A DNA stretch of 64,000 bases from Alsobacter ponti. GTDB taxonomy: Bacteria > Pseudomonadota > Alphaproteobacteria > Rhizobiales > Beijerinckiaceae. The stretch lies in contig NZ_JANCLU010000006.1 in the NCBI RefSeq assembly GCF_024294805.1, positions 154,987 through 218,986 of the forward strand, written 5' to 3'. This document shows positions 52,098-60,889 of this stretch, piece after piece. The first letter of the stretch is position 1. Each line of letters begins with the position of its first letter. The notes under the pieces are model-generated. The model was not told the DNA's origin. It saw only the letters and a list, made by a program, of their open reading frames with translations, and did not search any database. The position numbers and the translations under genes were made by a program.

Positions 52098-52757
52098 ATG
52101 CCCGATTTCGCGACGCAGCGCCGCACGATGGTGGATGGGCAGCTCAGGACCTATGACGTTTTCAACACCGCCGTGATCGACGCCGTGCTGGACACGCCCC
52201 GCGAGATCTTCGTCGCGCCGTCGGACCGGGCCGTCGCCTATATCGACCGCGAACTGCCGGTGGCCGAGGGCCATGCGCGCCGGATGCTGACGCCGATGGT
52301 CTTCGCCCGGCTGATCCAGTCGGCCGAAATCCTGCCCACGGACTCGGTCCTCGATGTCGGCTGCGGATCGGGCTACGGGGCCGCCGTGCTGGCCCGCATC
52401 GGAGGCTCCGTGGTGGCGCTCGAGGAGGACGACGTGCTGGCCAACCTGGCGCGCCGGAACCTGTCGCAACTCGGCCTGCCCAACGCCCAGGTCGTCACCG
52501 GCAGCCTCGTCGCCGGCTACCCCGCCCTGGGATCTTACGACGTGATCGTCGTCGAAGGCGCTCTGGAGGTGGAGCCCGAGGCGCTGCTGGCGCAACTGAA
52601 TCCCGGCGGTCGCCTCGTGGCAGTTTGGGGGGTGGGCCGCTCCGGCCGCGCCAGCGTGTGGACGAAATCCGGCCCGACAGTCGGCCGCCGGACCGTGTTC
52701 GACGCCGCCGCGCCCAGACTCGCCGCCTTCGCCAAGCCGGAAGCCTTCGCCTTCTGA
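52098..52757 (+). CDS. pcm: Protein-L-isoaspartate O-methyltransferase
   Basis: This 219-residue SAM-dependent methyltransferase has the SAM motif V-L-D-V-G-C-G-S-G-Y-G near residues 82-92. It has the family block Q-R-R-T-M-V-D-G-Q-L at the N-terminus and a V-V-E-G-A segment in the middle. It repairs isoaspartyl residues in damaged proteins, though short alphaproteobacterial members like this one are also described only as Pcm-related. The ATG at 52098 follows GGAGAC. It is upstream of tolC, a common order in Hyphomicrobiales. Confidence 0.87.
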   Translation: MPDFATQRRTMVDGQLRTYDVFNTAVIDAVLDTPREIFVAPSDRAVAYIDRELPVAEGHARRMLTPMVFARLIQSAEILPTDSVLDVGCGSGYGAAVLARIGGSVVALEEDDVLANLARRNLSQLGLPNAQVVTGSLVAGYPALGSYDVIVVEGALEVEPEALLAQLNPGGRLVAVWGVGRSGRASVWTKSGPTVGRRTVFDAAAPRLAAFAKPEAFAF

Positions 52758-52940
52758 GCGAGTTGGTCGGCGTCCAGAACAGTCTAAGACGTTCGGCTGC
52801 CGCCGAGACACGCAACCCAGTCTCGACAATGGTCAAGGTTCCGGTCGCGGAAATCACGCACCGGGTGCGAACCCGCCTGGAAAACCCCGACCGGCTGTTA
52901 CTTTTTTGCGGCACCCTCCGGAAAACGACTGATTCACCGC

Positions 52941-52994
52941 TTCAACTTAATGATTGAGCGCGATACGGTTCGCGGAATCGCATGTTAAGTTGAA
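52941..52994. promoter_or_regulatory. Inverted repeat upstream of tolC (candidate operator)
   Basis: TTCAACTTAA at 52941-52950 and TTAAGTTGAA at 52985-52994 are perfect reverse complements, centres 44 bases apart (about four helix turns). They flank the A+T-rich part of the 292-base gap between pcm and tolC and lie 56-109 bases before the tolC ATG. Two operator halves for a regulator, or a looped stem in the leader RNA, are both possible. Nothing else codes in the gap. Confidence 0.5.
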
Positions 52995-53049
52995 TTTCGC
53001 ATTCTAGCCTGCGAAGTGTGGTCTTCAGTTCCAGGGGTCCGGTCCGCTC

Positions 53050-54429
53050 ATGAACTTTCAGTCGGTTTATCGCGCAGCCCTGCTCGCCTCTGCGGTGACG
53101 TTCGTCGCGGCCGGCGCAGCCAGCGCCGAGACGATGGAAGGCGCGCTGGCGCGGGCCTATTCCAGCAACCCGACCCTGAACGCGTCCCGCGCCGGCACCC
53201 GCGCCACCGACGAGACCGTGCCGCAGGCGCTGTCGGGTTATCGCCCGCGCATCGCAGCTTCGGCCGACGCGGGATTCGCGGCCCAGACAACGGACGCCAG
53301 TCCGGCCGGTTACGCCAACGACAAGTACTTCCCGCGTGGCCTGGGTGTGCAGATCGACCAGAACCTGTGGAACGGCAACCGCACCGGCAACAGCGTGCGG
53401 CGGGCGGACAGCACGGTTCTTCAGGCGCGTGAGGAACTGCGCCGTTCCGAACAGCTCGTCCTGCTCGACGCCTCCACGGCCTATATGGACGTGCTGCGCG
53501 ACACCGCCATCCTGGACCTGCGCAACAACAACATCGAAGTTCTCGACGAACAGCTCCGCCAGACCAAGGACCGCTTCAACGTCGGCGAGGTGACGCGCAC
53601 CGACGTCGCGCAGGCCGAGGCCCGTCTGGCCAGTTCGCGCGCCGACGCGAGCCTCGCGGCGGGCAACCTGAAGAGCAGCCTGGCGCGCTACCGGCAGGTG
53701 GTCGGCGCGGACGCCAAGCAGCTGTCGCCGGCGAAGGCCATCGACGCGCTGCTGCCCCGGACGCTCGACGAAGCGGTGGCCGCCTCCCAGGCCGAGCACC
53801 CGCAGGTGCTGTCGGCCCTGCACGCCGTCGACGCCGCCCAGCTCACGGTGAAGGTGATCGAGGGCGAGCTCTATCCCACGGTCGGCGTGCGCGGCTCCGT
53901 CACGCAGCGCTGGGACTTCCAGTCCTCCAACCGCGACCAGCTCGCGTCGACGCTGGTCGGCACGGTGGCGATCCCGATCTACGAAGGCGGCGAGACCTAC
54001 GCCCGCGTGCGCCAGGCCAAGGAAACGCTGGGCCAGCGCCGGCTGGATGCGGATACGGCCCGCGAGCTCGTCCGCGCCAACGTCGTGTCCGCCTGGGGTC
54101 AGCTTGAGGCCACCAAGGAGCGCATCACCGCCGGCCAGGCGAGCATCGTGGCATCCGAGACCGCGCTGAACGGCGTGCGCGAGGAAGCCAAGGTCGGCCA
54201 GCGCACCACGCTCGACGTGTTGAACGCGCAGCAGGAACTGCTGTCCTCGCGCGTGGCGCTGATCCAGGCCCAGCGCGACCGCGTGGTGGCGTCCTACGCG
54301 GTGCTTTCGGCGGTCGGTCGGCTGTCGGCGCAGAAGCTGCGGCTCGCGGTCACCGAGTACAGGCCGTCGGTGCACTACGAACAGGTCCGCGACAAGTGGA
54401 TCGGCTTGCGCACGCCGGACGGCAAGTAA
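53050..54429 (+). CDS. tolC: TolC family outer membrane protein
   Basis: This 459-residue outer-membrane channel for efflux pumps and type I secretion has a signal peptide ending A-S-A near residue 26. The mature protein has the two repeated TolC halves with long helices. The N-terminal part contains S-S-N-P-T-L-N-A-S-R-A. Later come Q-N-L-W-N-G-N-R-T-G, T-A-Y-M-D-V, and a second L-L-S-S-R-V-A-L-I-Q-A-Q block near the end. No inner-membrane pump gene adjoins it, so it serves pumps encoded elsewhere. It is followed by a strong terminator. Confidence 0.92.
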   Translation: MNFQSVYRAALLASAVTFVAAGAASAETMEGALARAYSSNPTLNASRAGTRATDETVPQALSGYRPRIAASADAGFAAQTTDASPAGYANDKYFPRGLGVQIDQNLWNGNRTGNSVRRADSTVLQAREELRRSEQLVLLDASTAYMDVLRDTAILDLRNNNIEVLDEQLRQTKDRFNVGEVTRTDVAQAEARLASSRADASLAAGNLKSSLARYRQVVGADAKQLSPAKAIDALLPRTLDEAVAASQAEHPQVLSALHAVDAAQLTVKVIEGELYPTVGVRGSVTQRWDFQSSNRDQLASTLVGTVAIPIYEGGETYARVRQAKETLGQRRLDADTARELVRANVVSAWGQLEATKERITAGQASIVASETALNGVREEAKVGQRTTLDVLNAQQELLSSRVALIQAQRDRVVASYAVLSAVGRLSAQKLRLAVTEYRPSVHYEQVRDKWIGLRTPDGK

Positions 54430-54466
54430 ACCCGGGGGCGAAGGCCCGCCGGCGACAGTTACGAAA

Positions 54467-54492
54467 GGCGCGGCATGGCCGCGCCTTTTTTT
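54467..54492 (+). terminator. Rho-independent terminator after tolC
   Basis: GGCGCGGC at 54467-54474 pairs with GCCGCGCC at 54478-54485 across a 3-base loop and is followed by seven T's (54486-54492). It starts 37 bases after the tolC stop. It is a textbook terminator and separates tolC from the PopZ gene. Confidence 0.93.
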
Positions 54493-54655
54493 CGTCGCCA
54501 GCGGGTAAGATTTCAGGGCACAGCCAGGCTGCGGCGGCCCGGGCGCGCTTGCTTGGCCCGAATCGCCCCCTTACTCTTCGTTGTGAATCGGGTGTCTTGA
54601 CGTTTCGCGATCGGGTTCTTGCGCGCCGATCGACGCGGAGATGGGGCGATCGGCC

Positions 54656-55246
54656 ATGAGTGCTGCGAGTAAGGCGAACGAACCTTCGATGGAGGAGATT
54701 CTCGCCTCCATCCGCCGCATCATCGCGGACGACGCCGGGCCGAAGGAGCCGCCAAAGCCCGCTCCTGCCGAGCCGACCCGGGACGACAGCGACATCCTCG
54801 ACCTCGCCACCCTGCAGCCCGCGGCGCCCGAGCCCGAGCCCCCGCCGCCCATGCCGGCGGACGCGGTCGAGGCCCATGACATCGAGTTTCGCGAGATCGC
54901 GCAGGATTTCGAGCCGGAGCCGGAGCCCGAGCCGGAACCCGAGCCGGTCTACGCCCCGGAGCCCCCGCGCGCCGCGGCGCCCGAGCCCGTTCCCCCTCCG
55001 CAGCCGGCGCCGGCCGCCGTTCCCTCCGCCGGGCTTCTGTCGCCCGAGGCCGACGCCTCCGTCGCGCGCGCCTTCGGCTCGCTCGGCGCGCTGGCCATGC
55101 CGCAGGCCGGGCGCACGCTCGAGGATCTGATGGCCGAGCTGCTGCGGCCCATGCTCAAGGGGTGGCTGGACGAGAACCTGCCGCCTCTCGTCGAGCGCCT
55201 GGTACGCGCCGAGATCGAGCGCGTTTCGCGCCAGCCGCGCGGCTGA
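54656..55246 (+). CDS. popZ: DUF2497 protein, polar organizing protein PopZ-like
   Basis: This 196-residue protein has a short N-terminal motif E-P-S-M-E-E-I-L-A-S-I-R-R-I-I-A near residues 9-24. A middle of about 115 residues is rich in Pro, Glu and Ala, with a run of alternating E-P around residues 90-100. A C-terminal helical domain (about 148-196) has L-E-D-L-M-A-E-L-L-R-P and L-P-P-L-V-E-R-L-V. This is the layout of PopZ, which forms a polar hub that anchors chromosome origins in alphaproteobacteria. The ATG at 54656 is preferred to one at 54641. Confidence 0.85.
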   Translation: MSAASKANEPSMEEILASIRRIIADDAGPKEPPKPAPAEPTRDDSDILDLATLQPAAPEPEPPPPMPADAVEAHDIEFREIAQDFEPEPEPEPEPEPVYAPEPPRAAAPEPVPPPQPAPAAVPSAGLLSPEADASVARAFGSLGALAMPQAGRTLEDLMAELLRPMLKGWLDENLPPLVERLVRAEIERVSRQPRG

Positions 55247-55394
55247 AGCGCGCGTTTACGACTTCGGCGGCATCTCCGAGCCGCCTTTCGCGGCCGGCTG
55301 CCGCGCTTTCGTCCGTTGACTAGCAGCGCCCGGTCCGGTTTTAAACGCGGGCCACGCCGTGCCGCGCCGCACGGGGCGCGAGGAAAGCCGCATC

Positions 55395-58115
55395 ATGATG
55401 GACAAGACCTTCGATCCCACCTCGGTGGAAGACCGCATCGCCGGGCTCTGGGACCGCGCCCAGGCCTTCAAGGCGGGCCGGCCCGACCGAGCCGGGGCGG
55501 AGCCCTATTGCATTGTCATCCCGCCGCCCAATGTCACCGGCTCGTTGCACATGGGCCACGCGCTCAACAACACGTTGCAGGACGTGCTCTGCCGGTTCGA
55601 GCGCATGCGCGGACGCGACGTGCTGTGGCAGCCCGGCATGGACCACGCCGGCATCGCCACGCAGATGGTGGTCGAGCGCCAACTCGCCGAACGCCAGCAG
55701 CCGGACCGCCGGGCGATGGGCCGCGAGGCGTTCCTGGCGCGGGTGTGGGAATGGAAGGCGGAGTCCGGCGGCGCCATCAAGGGCCAACTTCAGCGCCTCG
55801 GCGCGTCGTGCGACTGGTCGCGCGAGCGCTTCACCATGGACGAGGGCCTGTCGCGCGCCGTGCTGGAGGTGTTTGTCCGGCTCTACAAGGACGGTCTGAT
55901 CTATCGCGACAAGCGCCTGGTGAACTGGGACCCCAAGTTCCAGACCGCCATCTCCGACCTGGAGGTGGAGCAGAAGGAGGTCAAGGGCAACCTGTGGCAT
56001 TTCCGCTACGCCGTCGAGGGCTCTGACCGGACCATCACCGTGGCGACGACCCGGCCGGAGACGATGCTGGGCGACACGGCGGTCGCCGTCCATCCCGATG
56101 ACGAGCGCTATCGCGATCTCGTCGGCAAGACGGTGGTGCTGCCGCTGGTCGGCCGCCGCATCCCGATTGTGGCCGACGAGTATTCCGACCCCGAGAAGGG
56201 CTCGGGCGCGGTGAAGATCACTCCGGCGCACGACTTCAACGATTTCGAGGTCGGCCGCCGTCACGGCCTGCGTTTGATCAACGTCTTCGACGCCGAGGCG
56301 AAGCTGGACATCGCCGGCAACGAAGCTTTCCTGGACGGACTTCCCGCGTCGGGCGACCTCGACGAGGTGCTGACGCTACACGGGCTCGATCGCTTCGCGG
56401 CGCGCAAGCGCGTCATCGCGATGATGGAGGCGCGCGGCCTTCTCGACCTGATCGAGCCCAACGTCCACACCGTGCCGCACGGCGACCGCTCGGGCGAGGT
56501 CATCGAGCCCTGGCTGACCGACCAGTGGTACGTCGACGCCAAGACGCTGGCGCAGCCTGCGCTCGCGGCGGTGCGCGAGGGCAAGACCCGCTTCGTGCCC
56601 CGCAACTGGGAGAAGACCTATTTCGACTGGCTCGAGAACATCGAGCCCTGGTGCGTCTCGCGGCAGCTCTGGTGGGGCCACCAGATCCCCGCCTGGTACG
56701 GGCCGGACAACACCGTCTTCGTCGAGAAGTCCGCTGAGGAGGCCGCCGCCGCCGCCCGCGCCCATTACGGCCGCGACGTCGAGCTGCGGCGCGACGAGGA
56801 CGTTCTGGACACCTGGTTCTCCTCGGCGCTGTGGCCGTTCTCGACGCTCGGCTGGCCGGACCGGACGCCGGAGCTGGCGCGCTACTACCCCACCGACGTG
56901 CTCGTGACGGGCTTCGACATCATCTTCTTCTGGGTCGCCCGCATGATGATGATGGGCCTCCACTTCATGGAGGAGATCCCCTTCCACACCGTCTACATCC
57001 ACGCCCTCGTCCGCGACGAGAAGGGGGCGAAGATGTCGAAGTCGAAGGGCAACGTCATCGATCCGCTGCAGCTCATCGACACCTACGGCGCCGACGCGCT
57101 CCGCTTCACGCTGGCGGCGATGGCAGCGCAGGGCCGCGACATCAAGCTTTCCACGCAGCGCGTCGAGGGCTATCGCAACTTCGCGACCAAGCTCTGGAAC
57201 GCGGCGCGCTTCGCCGAGATGAACGGCTGCGAGCGCTCCGAGGGCTTCGACCCGTCAGCGGTGGGCGAAAAGCTCAACCGTTGGGCGCTCTCCGAATACG
57301 CCCGGGCCGTGCGCGAGGTGACGGCGGGCATCGAGGCCTATCGCTTCAACGACGCGGCCAACGCTGCCTACCGCTTCGTCTGGAACGTGTTCTGCGACTG
57401 GTACCTCGAACTCGCCAAGCCGATCCTGATGGGCGAGGACGGACCGGCCAAGGCCGAGACGCGCGCCAGCATCGCGCACGTGATCGACGGCGTCTGCAAG
57501 ATCCTGCACCCGTTCATGCCCTTCCTCACCGAGGAACTGTGGGCCATCAAGGGCGCCGCGGGTCCGCTTCGGCCGGAGGCCGAGCGCGTCCTGGCGCTGT
57601 CGGCGTGGCCCGAGGCCGCCGACTTCTCCGCGCCCGAAGCCGAGGAGGAGATCGGCTGGCTGATCGACCTGGTGACCGAAATCCGTTCGGCCCGCTCGGA
57701 GACCAACGTTCCGGCCGGGGCGCAAATCCCCCTGGTGCTCGTTTCGGCGAGCGGCCCGACGCGCGAGCGGGCCCTGTCCTGGGGCGACATGCTGAAGCGC
57801 CTGGCTCGCCTGTCGGACGTCGCTTTCGCCGACGCCGCGCCGGCCCAGTCCGTGCAGGTGGTGGCGCGCGGCGAGGTCGCCGCCCTGCCGCTCGCCGGCG
57901 TCGTCGATCTCGACGCCGAGAAGCAGCGCCTCGCCAAGGAGCTGGACCGCATCGCCGCCGACGTCCGCAAGGTCGAATCGAAGCTGGGCAACGCCGACTT
58001 CATGGCCCGCGCGCCGGAAGAGGTTGTCGAGGAGCAGCGCGAGCGCCTGGCCGATTCGCAGGCCCGCGCGGCGAAAATTCGCGATGCGCTGGCGCGCTTG
58101 TCGAAGGCGGGTTGA
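55395..58115 (+). CDS. valS: Valyl-tRNA synthetase
   Basis: This 906-residue class I synthetase attaches valine to its tRNA. The ATP motif H-M-G-H is at residues 52-55 (after P-P-P-N-V-T-G-S-L) and K-M-S-K-S at 546-550. The editing domain lies between about 180 and 350 with the T-T-R-P-E-T-M block. The C-terminal coiled coil (last 70 residues) is rich in K and E and binds the tRNA. The start is ATG 55395, with GAGGAAA upstream; an ATG at 55398 is also possible. Confidence 0.97.
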   Translation: MMDKTFDPTSVEDRIAGLWDRAQAFKAGRPDRAGAEPYCIVIPPPNVTGSLHMGHALNNTLQDVLCRFERMRGRDVLWQPGMDHAGIATQMVVERQLAERQQPDRRAMGREAFLARVWEWKAESGGAIKGQLQRLGASCDWSRERFTMDEGLSRAVLEVFVRLYKDGLIYRDKRLVNWDPKFQTAISDLEVEQKEVKGNLWHFRYAVEGSDRTITVATTRPETMLGDTAVAVHPDDERYRDLVGKTVVLPLVGRRIPIVADEYSDPEKGSGAVKITPAHDFNDFEVGRRHGLRLINVFDAEAKLDIAGNEAFLDGLPASGDLDEVLTLHGLDRFAARKRVIAMMEARGLLDLIEPNVHTVPHGDRSGEVIEPWLTDQWYVDAKTLAQPALAAVREGKTRFVPRNWEKTYFDWLENIEPWCVSRQLWWGHQIPAWYGPDNTVFVEKSAEEAAAAARAHYGRDVELRRDEDVLDTWFSSALWPFSTLGWPDRTPELARYYPTDVLVTGFDIIFFWVARMMMMGLHFMEEIPFHTVYIHALVRDEKGAKMSKSKGNVIDPLQLIDTYGADALRFTLAAMAAQGRDIKLSTQRVEGYRNFATKLWNAARFAEMNGCERSEGFDPSAVGEKLNRWALSEYARAVREVTAGIEAYRFNDAANAAYRFVWNVFCDWYLELAKPILMGEDGPAKAETRASIAHVIDGVCKILHPFMPFLTEELWAIKGAAGPLRPEAERVLALSAWPEAADFSAPEAEEEIGWLIDLVTEIRSARSETNVPAGAQIPLVLVSASGPTRERALSWGDMLKRLARLSDVAFADAAPAQSVQVVARGEVAALPLAGVVDLDAEKQRLAKELDRIAADVRKVESKLGNADFMARAPEEVVEEQRERLADSQARAAKIRDALARLSKAG

Positions 58116-58318
58116 CGCAGCTTCGGGAACGCGCCGGCGGGTTCCTCCGCAAGAAACGTGCGCCCGCACGTCGCGCCGGATCATCATCGTTCCGAATGGG
58201 TCCGGCGCGGGCGGGGCAGGGCGGCCGTTTGCCCTGTGATCGATTTCAAGAGCCTGTTGCGCGACCGCGCGTTCTGGCGCAACGTTCATGTCAGAACAGA
58301 ACTACCGAGGAGGGTTCC

Positions 58319-59908
58319 ATGCTTCACACCAGGCTGCGCGCGACCGCGGCCATACTGGCGTTTGGCTTTTCGCTGAGCGCCGCCAGCGCCCAGATGGTCT
58401 ACAACCGGGGCAACCCGGGCGATCCGGAGACGCTCGACCCCCAGAAGACCTCGACCGTGGTCGAAAGCGACGTGCTTCTCGACCTTTACGAGGGTCTGGT
58501 GACTTATGACGCGAAGGCGCAGATCGTGCCCGGCGTCGCCGAGTCCTGGGCGGTGAACGACGACGGCACCGTCTACACGTTCAAGCTGCGGCCCAACGCC
58601 AAATGGTCCAACGGCGACCCGGTGAAGGCGCAGGACTTCGTGTTCTCGTTCCGCCGGCTCATGAACCCCGAGACCGGCGCCAAGTACGCCAACATCCTCT
58701 ACACGCTGAAGAACGGCGAGAAGGTCAACAAGGGCCAGGCGAAGGTCGAGGAGCTCGGCGTCAAGGCCATCGACGACCGGACGCTGGAGATCACGCTGGA
58801 GGCCCCCGCGCCGTATTTCGTGGCGCAGCTCGCCCATCAGACCGGCCTGCCGGTGCATCCCGGCTCCGTCGAGAAGTTCGGCAAGGACTTCGTCAAGCCG
58901 GAGAACATGGTCTCCAACGGGGCCTTCATGCTCAAGTCGTTCACCCCGAACGACAAGATCGTGATGGTGAAGAACCCCAACTACCGCGACGCCGCGTCGG
59001 TGAAGATCGACCAGGTGAACGTCATCTCGGCCGAGGATCGCTCGGCGGCGCTGCGCCGCTTCCAGGCCGGTGAGCTGCACACCTACAACGACGTGCCGAC
59101 CGACCAGATCAAGTTCATCCGCGAGACGCTGAAGGGCCAGTTCCGCGTCGCGCCCTATCTCGGCACCTACTACTTCGCCGTGAACACGCAGAAGGCGCCG
59201 TTCAACGACGCCCGGGTGCGCCAGGCGCTGTCGATGGTCATCGACCGCGACTTCCTCGCCGAGGACATCTGGGGCGGCACCATGATCCCGGCCTACAGCT
59301 TCGTGCCGCCGGGCATCGGCAATTACGGCGAGCCGGCCACGGTCGACTGGAAGGACATGTCGCCGATCGAGCGCGAGGACAAGGCCAAGGCGTTGCTCAA
59401 GGAGGCCGGCTACGGCCCCGGCGGCAAGAAGCTGACGGTCGAGATCCGCTACAACACCTCCGAGAACCACAAGAACACCTCGGTAGCGCTCGCCAACATG
59501 TGGAAGCCGTTCAACATAGAGGTGAAGCTGGTCAACACCGACCTCAAGACCCACTACGCGCTGCTGCGCGACAAGGGCGACTACGACATCGCCCGCGCCG
59601 GCTGGATCGCCGACTACTCCGACCCGCAGAACTTCCTGTTCCTGGCGGAGAGCGACAACAAGGGCCTCAACTACGCCAGCTACGCCAATCCCGAGTACGA
59701 CGCCCTGATGAAGAAGGCGGCCGGCACGAAGGATCTGCAGGCCCGCGCCAAGATCCTGCAGCAGGCGGAGGCGGTGTTCCTGCGCGACCAGCCCTACCTG
59801 CCCCTGCTGTTCTACGGGTCGAAGAACCTCGTCTCCGACAAGGTGTCGGGCTGGGAGTCCAACACGCTGGACCGCCACCTGTCGCGCTTCCTCACCATCA
59901 AGCAGTAA
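58319..59908 (+). CDS. oppA: Peptide ABC transporter substrate-binding protein (OppA type)
   Basis: This 529-residue periplasmic family-5 binding protein has a signal peptide of about 25 residues (A-S-A-Q). The mature start N-R-G-N-P-G-D-P-E-T-L-D-P-Q is typical of OppA/MppA. Family blocks L-R-P-N-A-K-W-S-N-G-D-P and V-N-T-Q-K-A-P-F-N-D-A-R-V-R-Q-A-L are present. The ATG at 58319 has GAGGAGGG before it. It is the first gene of a complete oligopeptide importer. A perfect hairpin separates it from the permease gene. Peptides or cell-wall peptides are the likely ligands. Confidence 0.9.
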   Translation: MLHTRLRATAAILAFGFSLSAASAQMVYNRGNPGDPETLDPQKTSTVVESDVLLDLYEGLVTYDAKAQIVPGVAESWAVNDDGTVYTFKLRPNAKWSNGDPVKAQDFVFSFRRLMNPETGAKYANILYTLKNGEKVNKGQAKVEELGVKAIDDRTLEITLEAPAPYFVAQLAHQTGLPVHPGSVEKFGKDFVKPENMVSNGAFMLKSFTPNDKIVMVKNPNYRDAASVKIDQVNVISAEDRSAALRRFQAGELHTYNDVPTDQIKFIRETLKGQFRVAPYLGTYYFAVNTQKAPFNDARVRQALSMVIDRDFLAEDIWGGTMIPAYSFVPPGIGNYGEPATVDWKDMSPIEREDKAKALLKEAGYGPGGKKLTVEIRYNTSENHKNTSVALANMWKPFNIEVKLVNTDLKTHYALLRDKGDYDIARAGWIADYSDPQNFLFLAESDNKGLNYASYANPEYDALMKKAAGTKDLQARAKILQQAEAVFLRDQPYLPLLFYGSKNLVSDKVSGWESNTLDRHLSRFLTIKQ

Positions 59909-59921
59909 ACCAGACGACTGG

Positions 59922-59946
59922 CGGCGCGCCTCCCCCGGGCGCGCCG
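59922..59946 (+). promoter_or_regulatory. Intercistronic hairpin after oppA-type gene
   Basis: CGGCGCGCC at 59922-59930 pairs perfectly with GGCGCGCCG at 59938-59946, with a 7-base loop. It starts 13 bases after the binding-protein stop and precedes the permease ATG at 59969. TCTCTCTTC follows, a weak T-containing tract. It may lower read-through into the permeases or protect the upstream mRNA. Confidence 0.68.
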
Positions 59947-59968
59947 TCTCTCTTCGGAAGGACCCGCC

Positions 59969-60889
59969 ATGGGCCTCTTCATCCTGCGCCGGCTGCTCTC
60001 GGCGTTGCCAACCCTGCTCGTCATCGTGACGATCTCGTTCTTCCTGATCCGCCTCGCGCCCGGGGGACCGTTCGACCTCGAACGGCCGCTCGAGGCCAAG
60101 GTCATGGAGAACCTGCGCAAGATCTACCAGCTCGACCAGCCGCTCTGGTACCAGTACTGGCTCTATCTCAGCGCCCTGATGAGGGGCGACCTGGGGCCGT
60201 CCTTCTATTTCCGCGACTTCAGCATCGCCGAATTGTTCGCGCGCGGCCTGCCCATTTCGATGCGGCTCGGCTTCACGGCGCTGACGCTGGCGCTGATCGT
60301 CGGCGGCACGCTGGGCGTCATCGCCGCCTTCCGGCAGAACCAGCCGACCGACTACGCCGTCGTCGGCCTCGCCACCTTCGGCATCACCGTTCCCAGCTTC
60401 GTCGTCGCGCCGGTATTGCAGATCGTGTTCGGCCTCACGCTCGCCTGGCTGCCGGTCGGCGGCTGGAACGACGGCGCGATGCGCAACACCATCATGCCGA
60501 CGCTGACGCTCGCCTTGCCGCAGATCGCCGTCATCGCGCGGCTCACCCGCGCCGCCATGATCGAGGTGCTGCGCTCCAACCACGTGCGCACGCTGCGGGC
60601 CAACGGCCTGCCGCTGTCGGTGATCGTGCGCCACACGCTGCGCGGCGCGGCGCTGCCGGTGGTGTCCTATCTCGGCCCGGCGGCGGCGGCGCTGCTCACC
60701 GGCTCCATCGTGGTGGAGACGATCTTCGGCATCCCCGGCGTGGGGCGCTATTTCGTCGAGGGCGCGCTCAACCGCGACTACACGCTGGTGATGGGCACGG
60801 TGGTGATGATCGCCGTGTTCGTGCTGTTCTTCAATCTCCTCGTCGACATCGTCTACGCGCTGGTCGACCCGCGGGTGCGCTATGAGTGA
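59969..60889 (+). CDS. oppB: Oligopeptide ABC transporter permease (OppB type)
   Basis: This 306-residue protein has six membrane spans, and its N-terminus F-I-L-R-R-L-L-S-A-L-P-T-L-L-V is typical of OppB. Further blocks are R-L-A-P-G-G-P-F near residue 30 and the coupling-loop segment H-V-R-T-L-R-A-N-G-L. The C-terminal part has V-D-I-V-Y-A-L-V-D-P-R-V. An A-GAAGGAC ribosome site precedes the ATG. Its end overlaps the OppC gene by 8 bases. Confidence 0.93.
   Translation: MGLFILRRLLSALPTLLVIVTISFFLIRLAPGGPFDLERPLEAKVMENLRKIYQLDQPLWYQYWLYLSALMRGDLGPSFYFRDFSIAELFARGLPISMRLGFTALTLALIVGGTLGVIAAFRQNQPTDYAVVGLATFGITVPSFVVAPVLQIVFGLTLAWLPVGGWNDGAMRNTIMPTLTLALPQIAVIARLTRAAMIEVLRSNHVRTLRANGLPLSVIVRHTLRGAALPVVSYLGPAAAALLTGSIVVETIFGIPGVGRYFVEGALNRDYTLVMGTVVMIAVFVLFFNLLVDIVYALVDPRVRYE

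Noticed and set aside
52758-53049. Possible riboswitch or small RNA upstream of tolC
   Set aside because: Apart from the long-spaced inverted repeat I find no conserved riboswitch core or terminator, so the simpler reading is a promoter and operator region.
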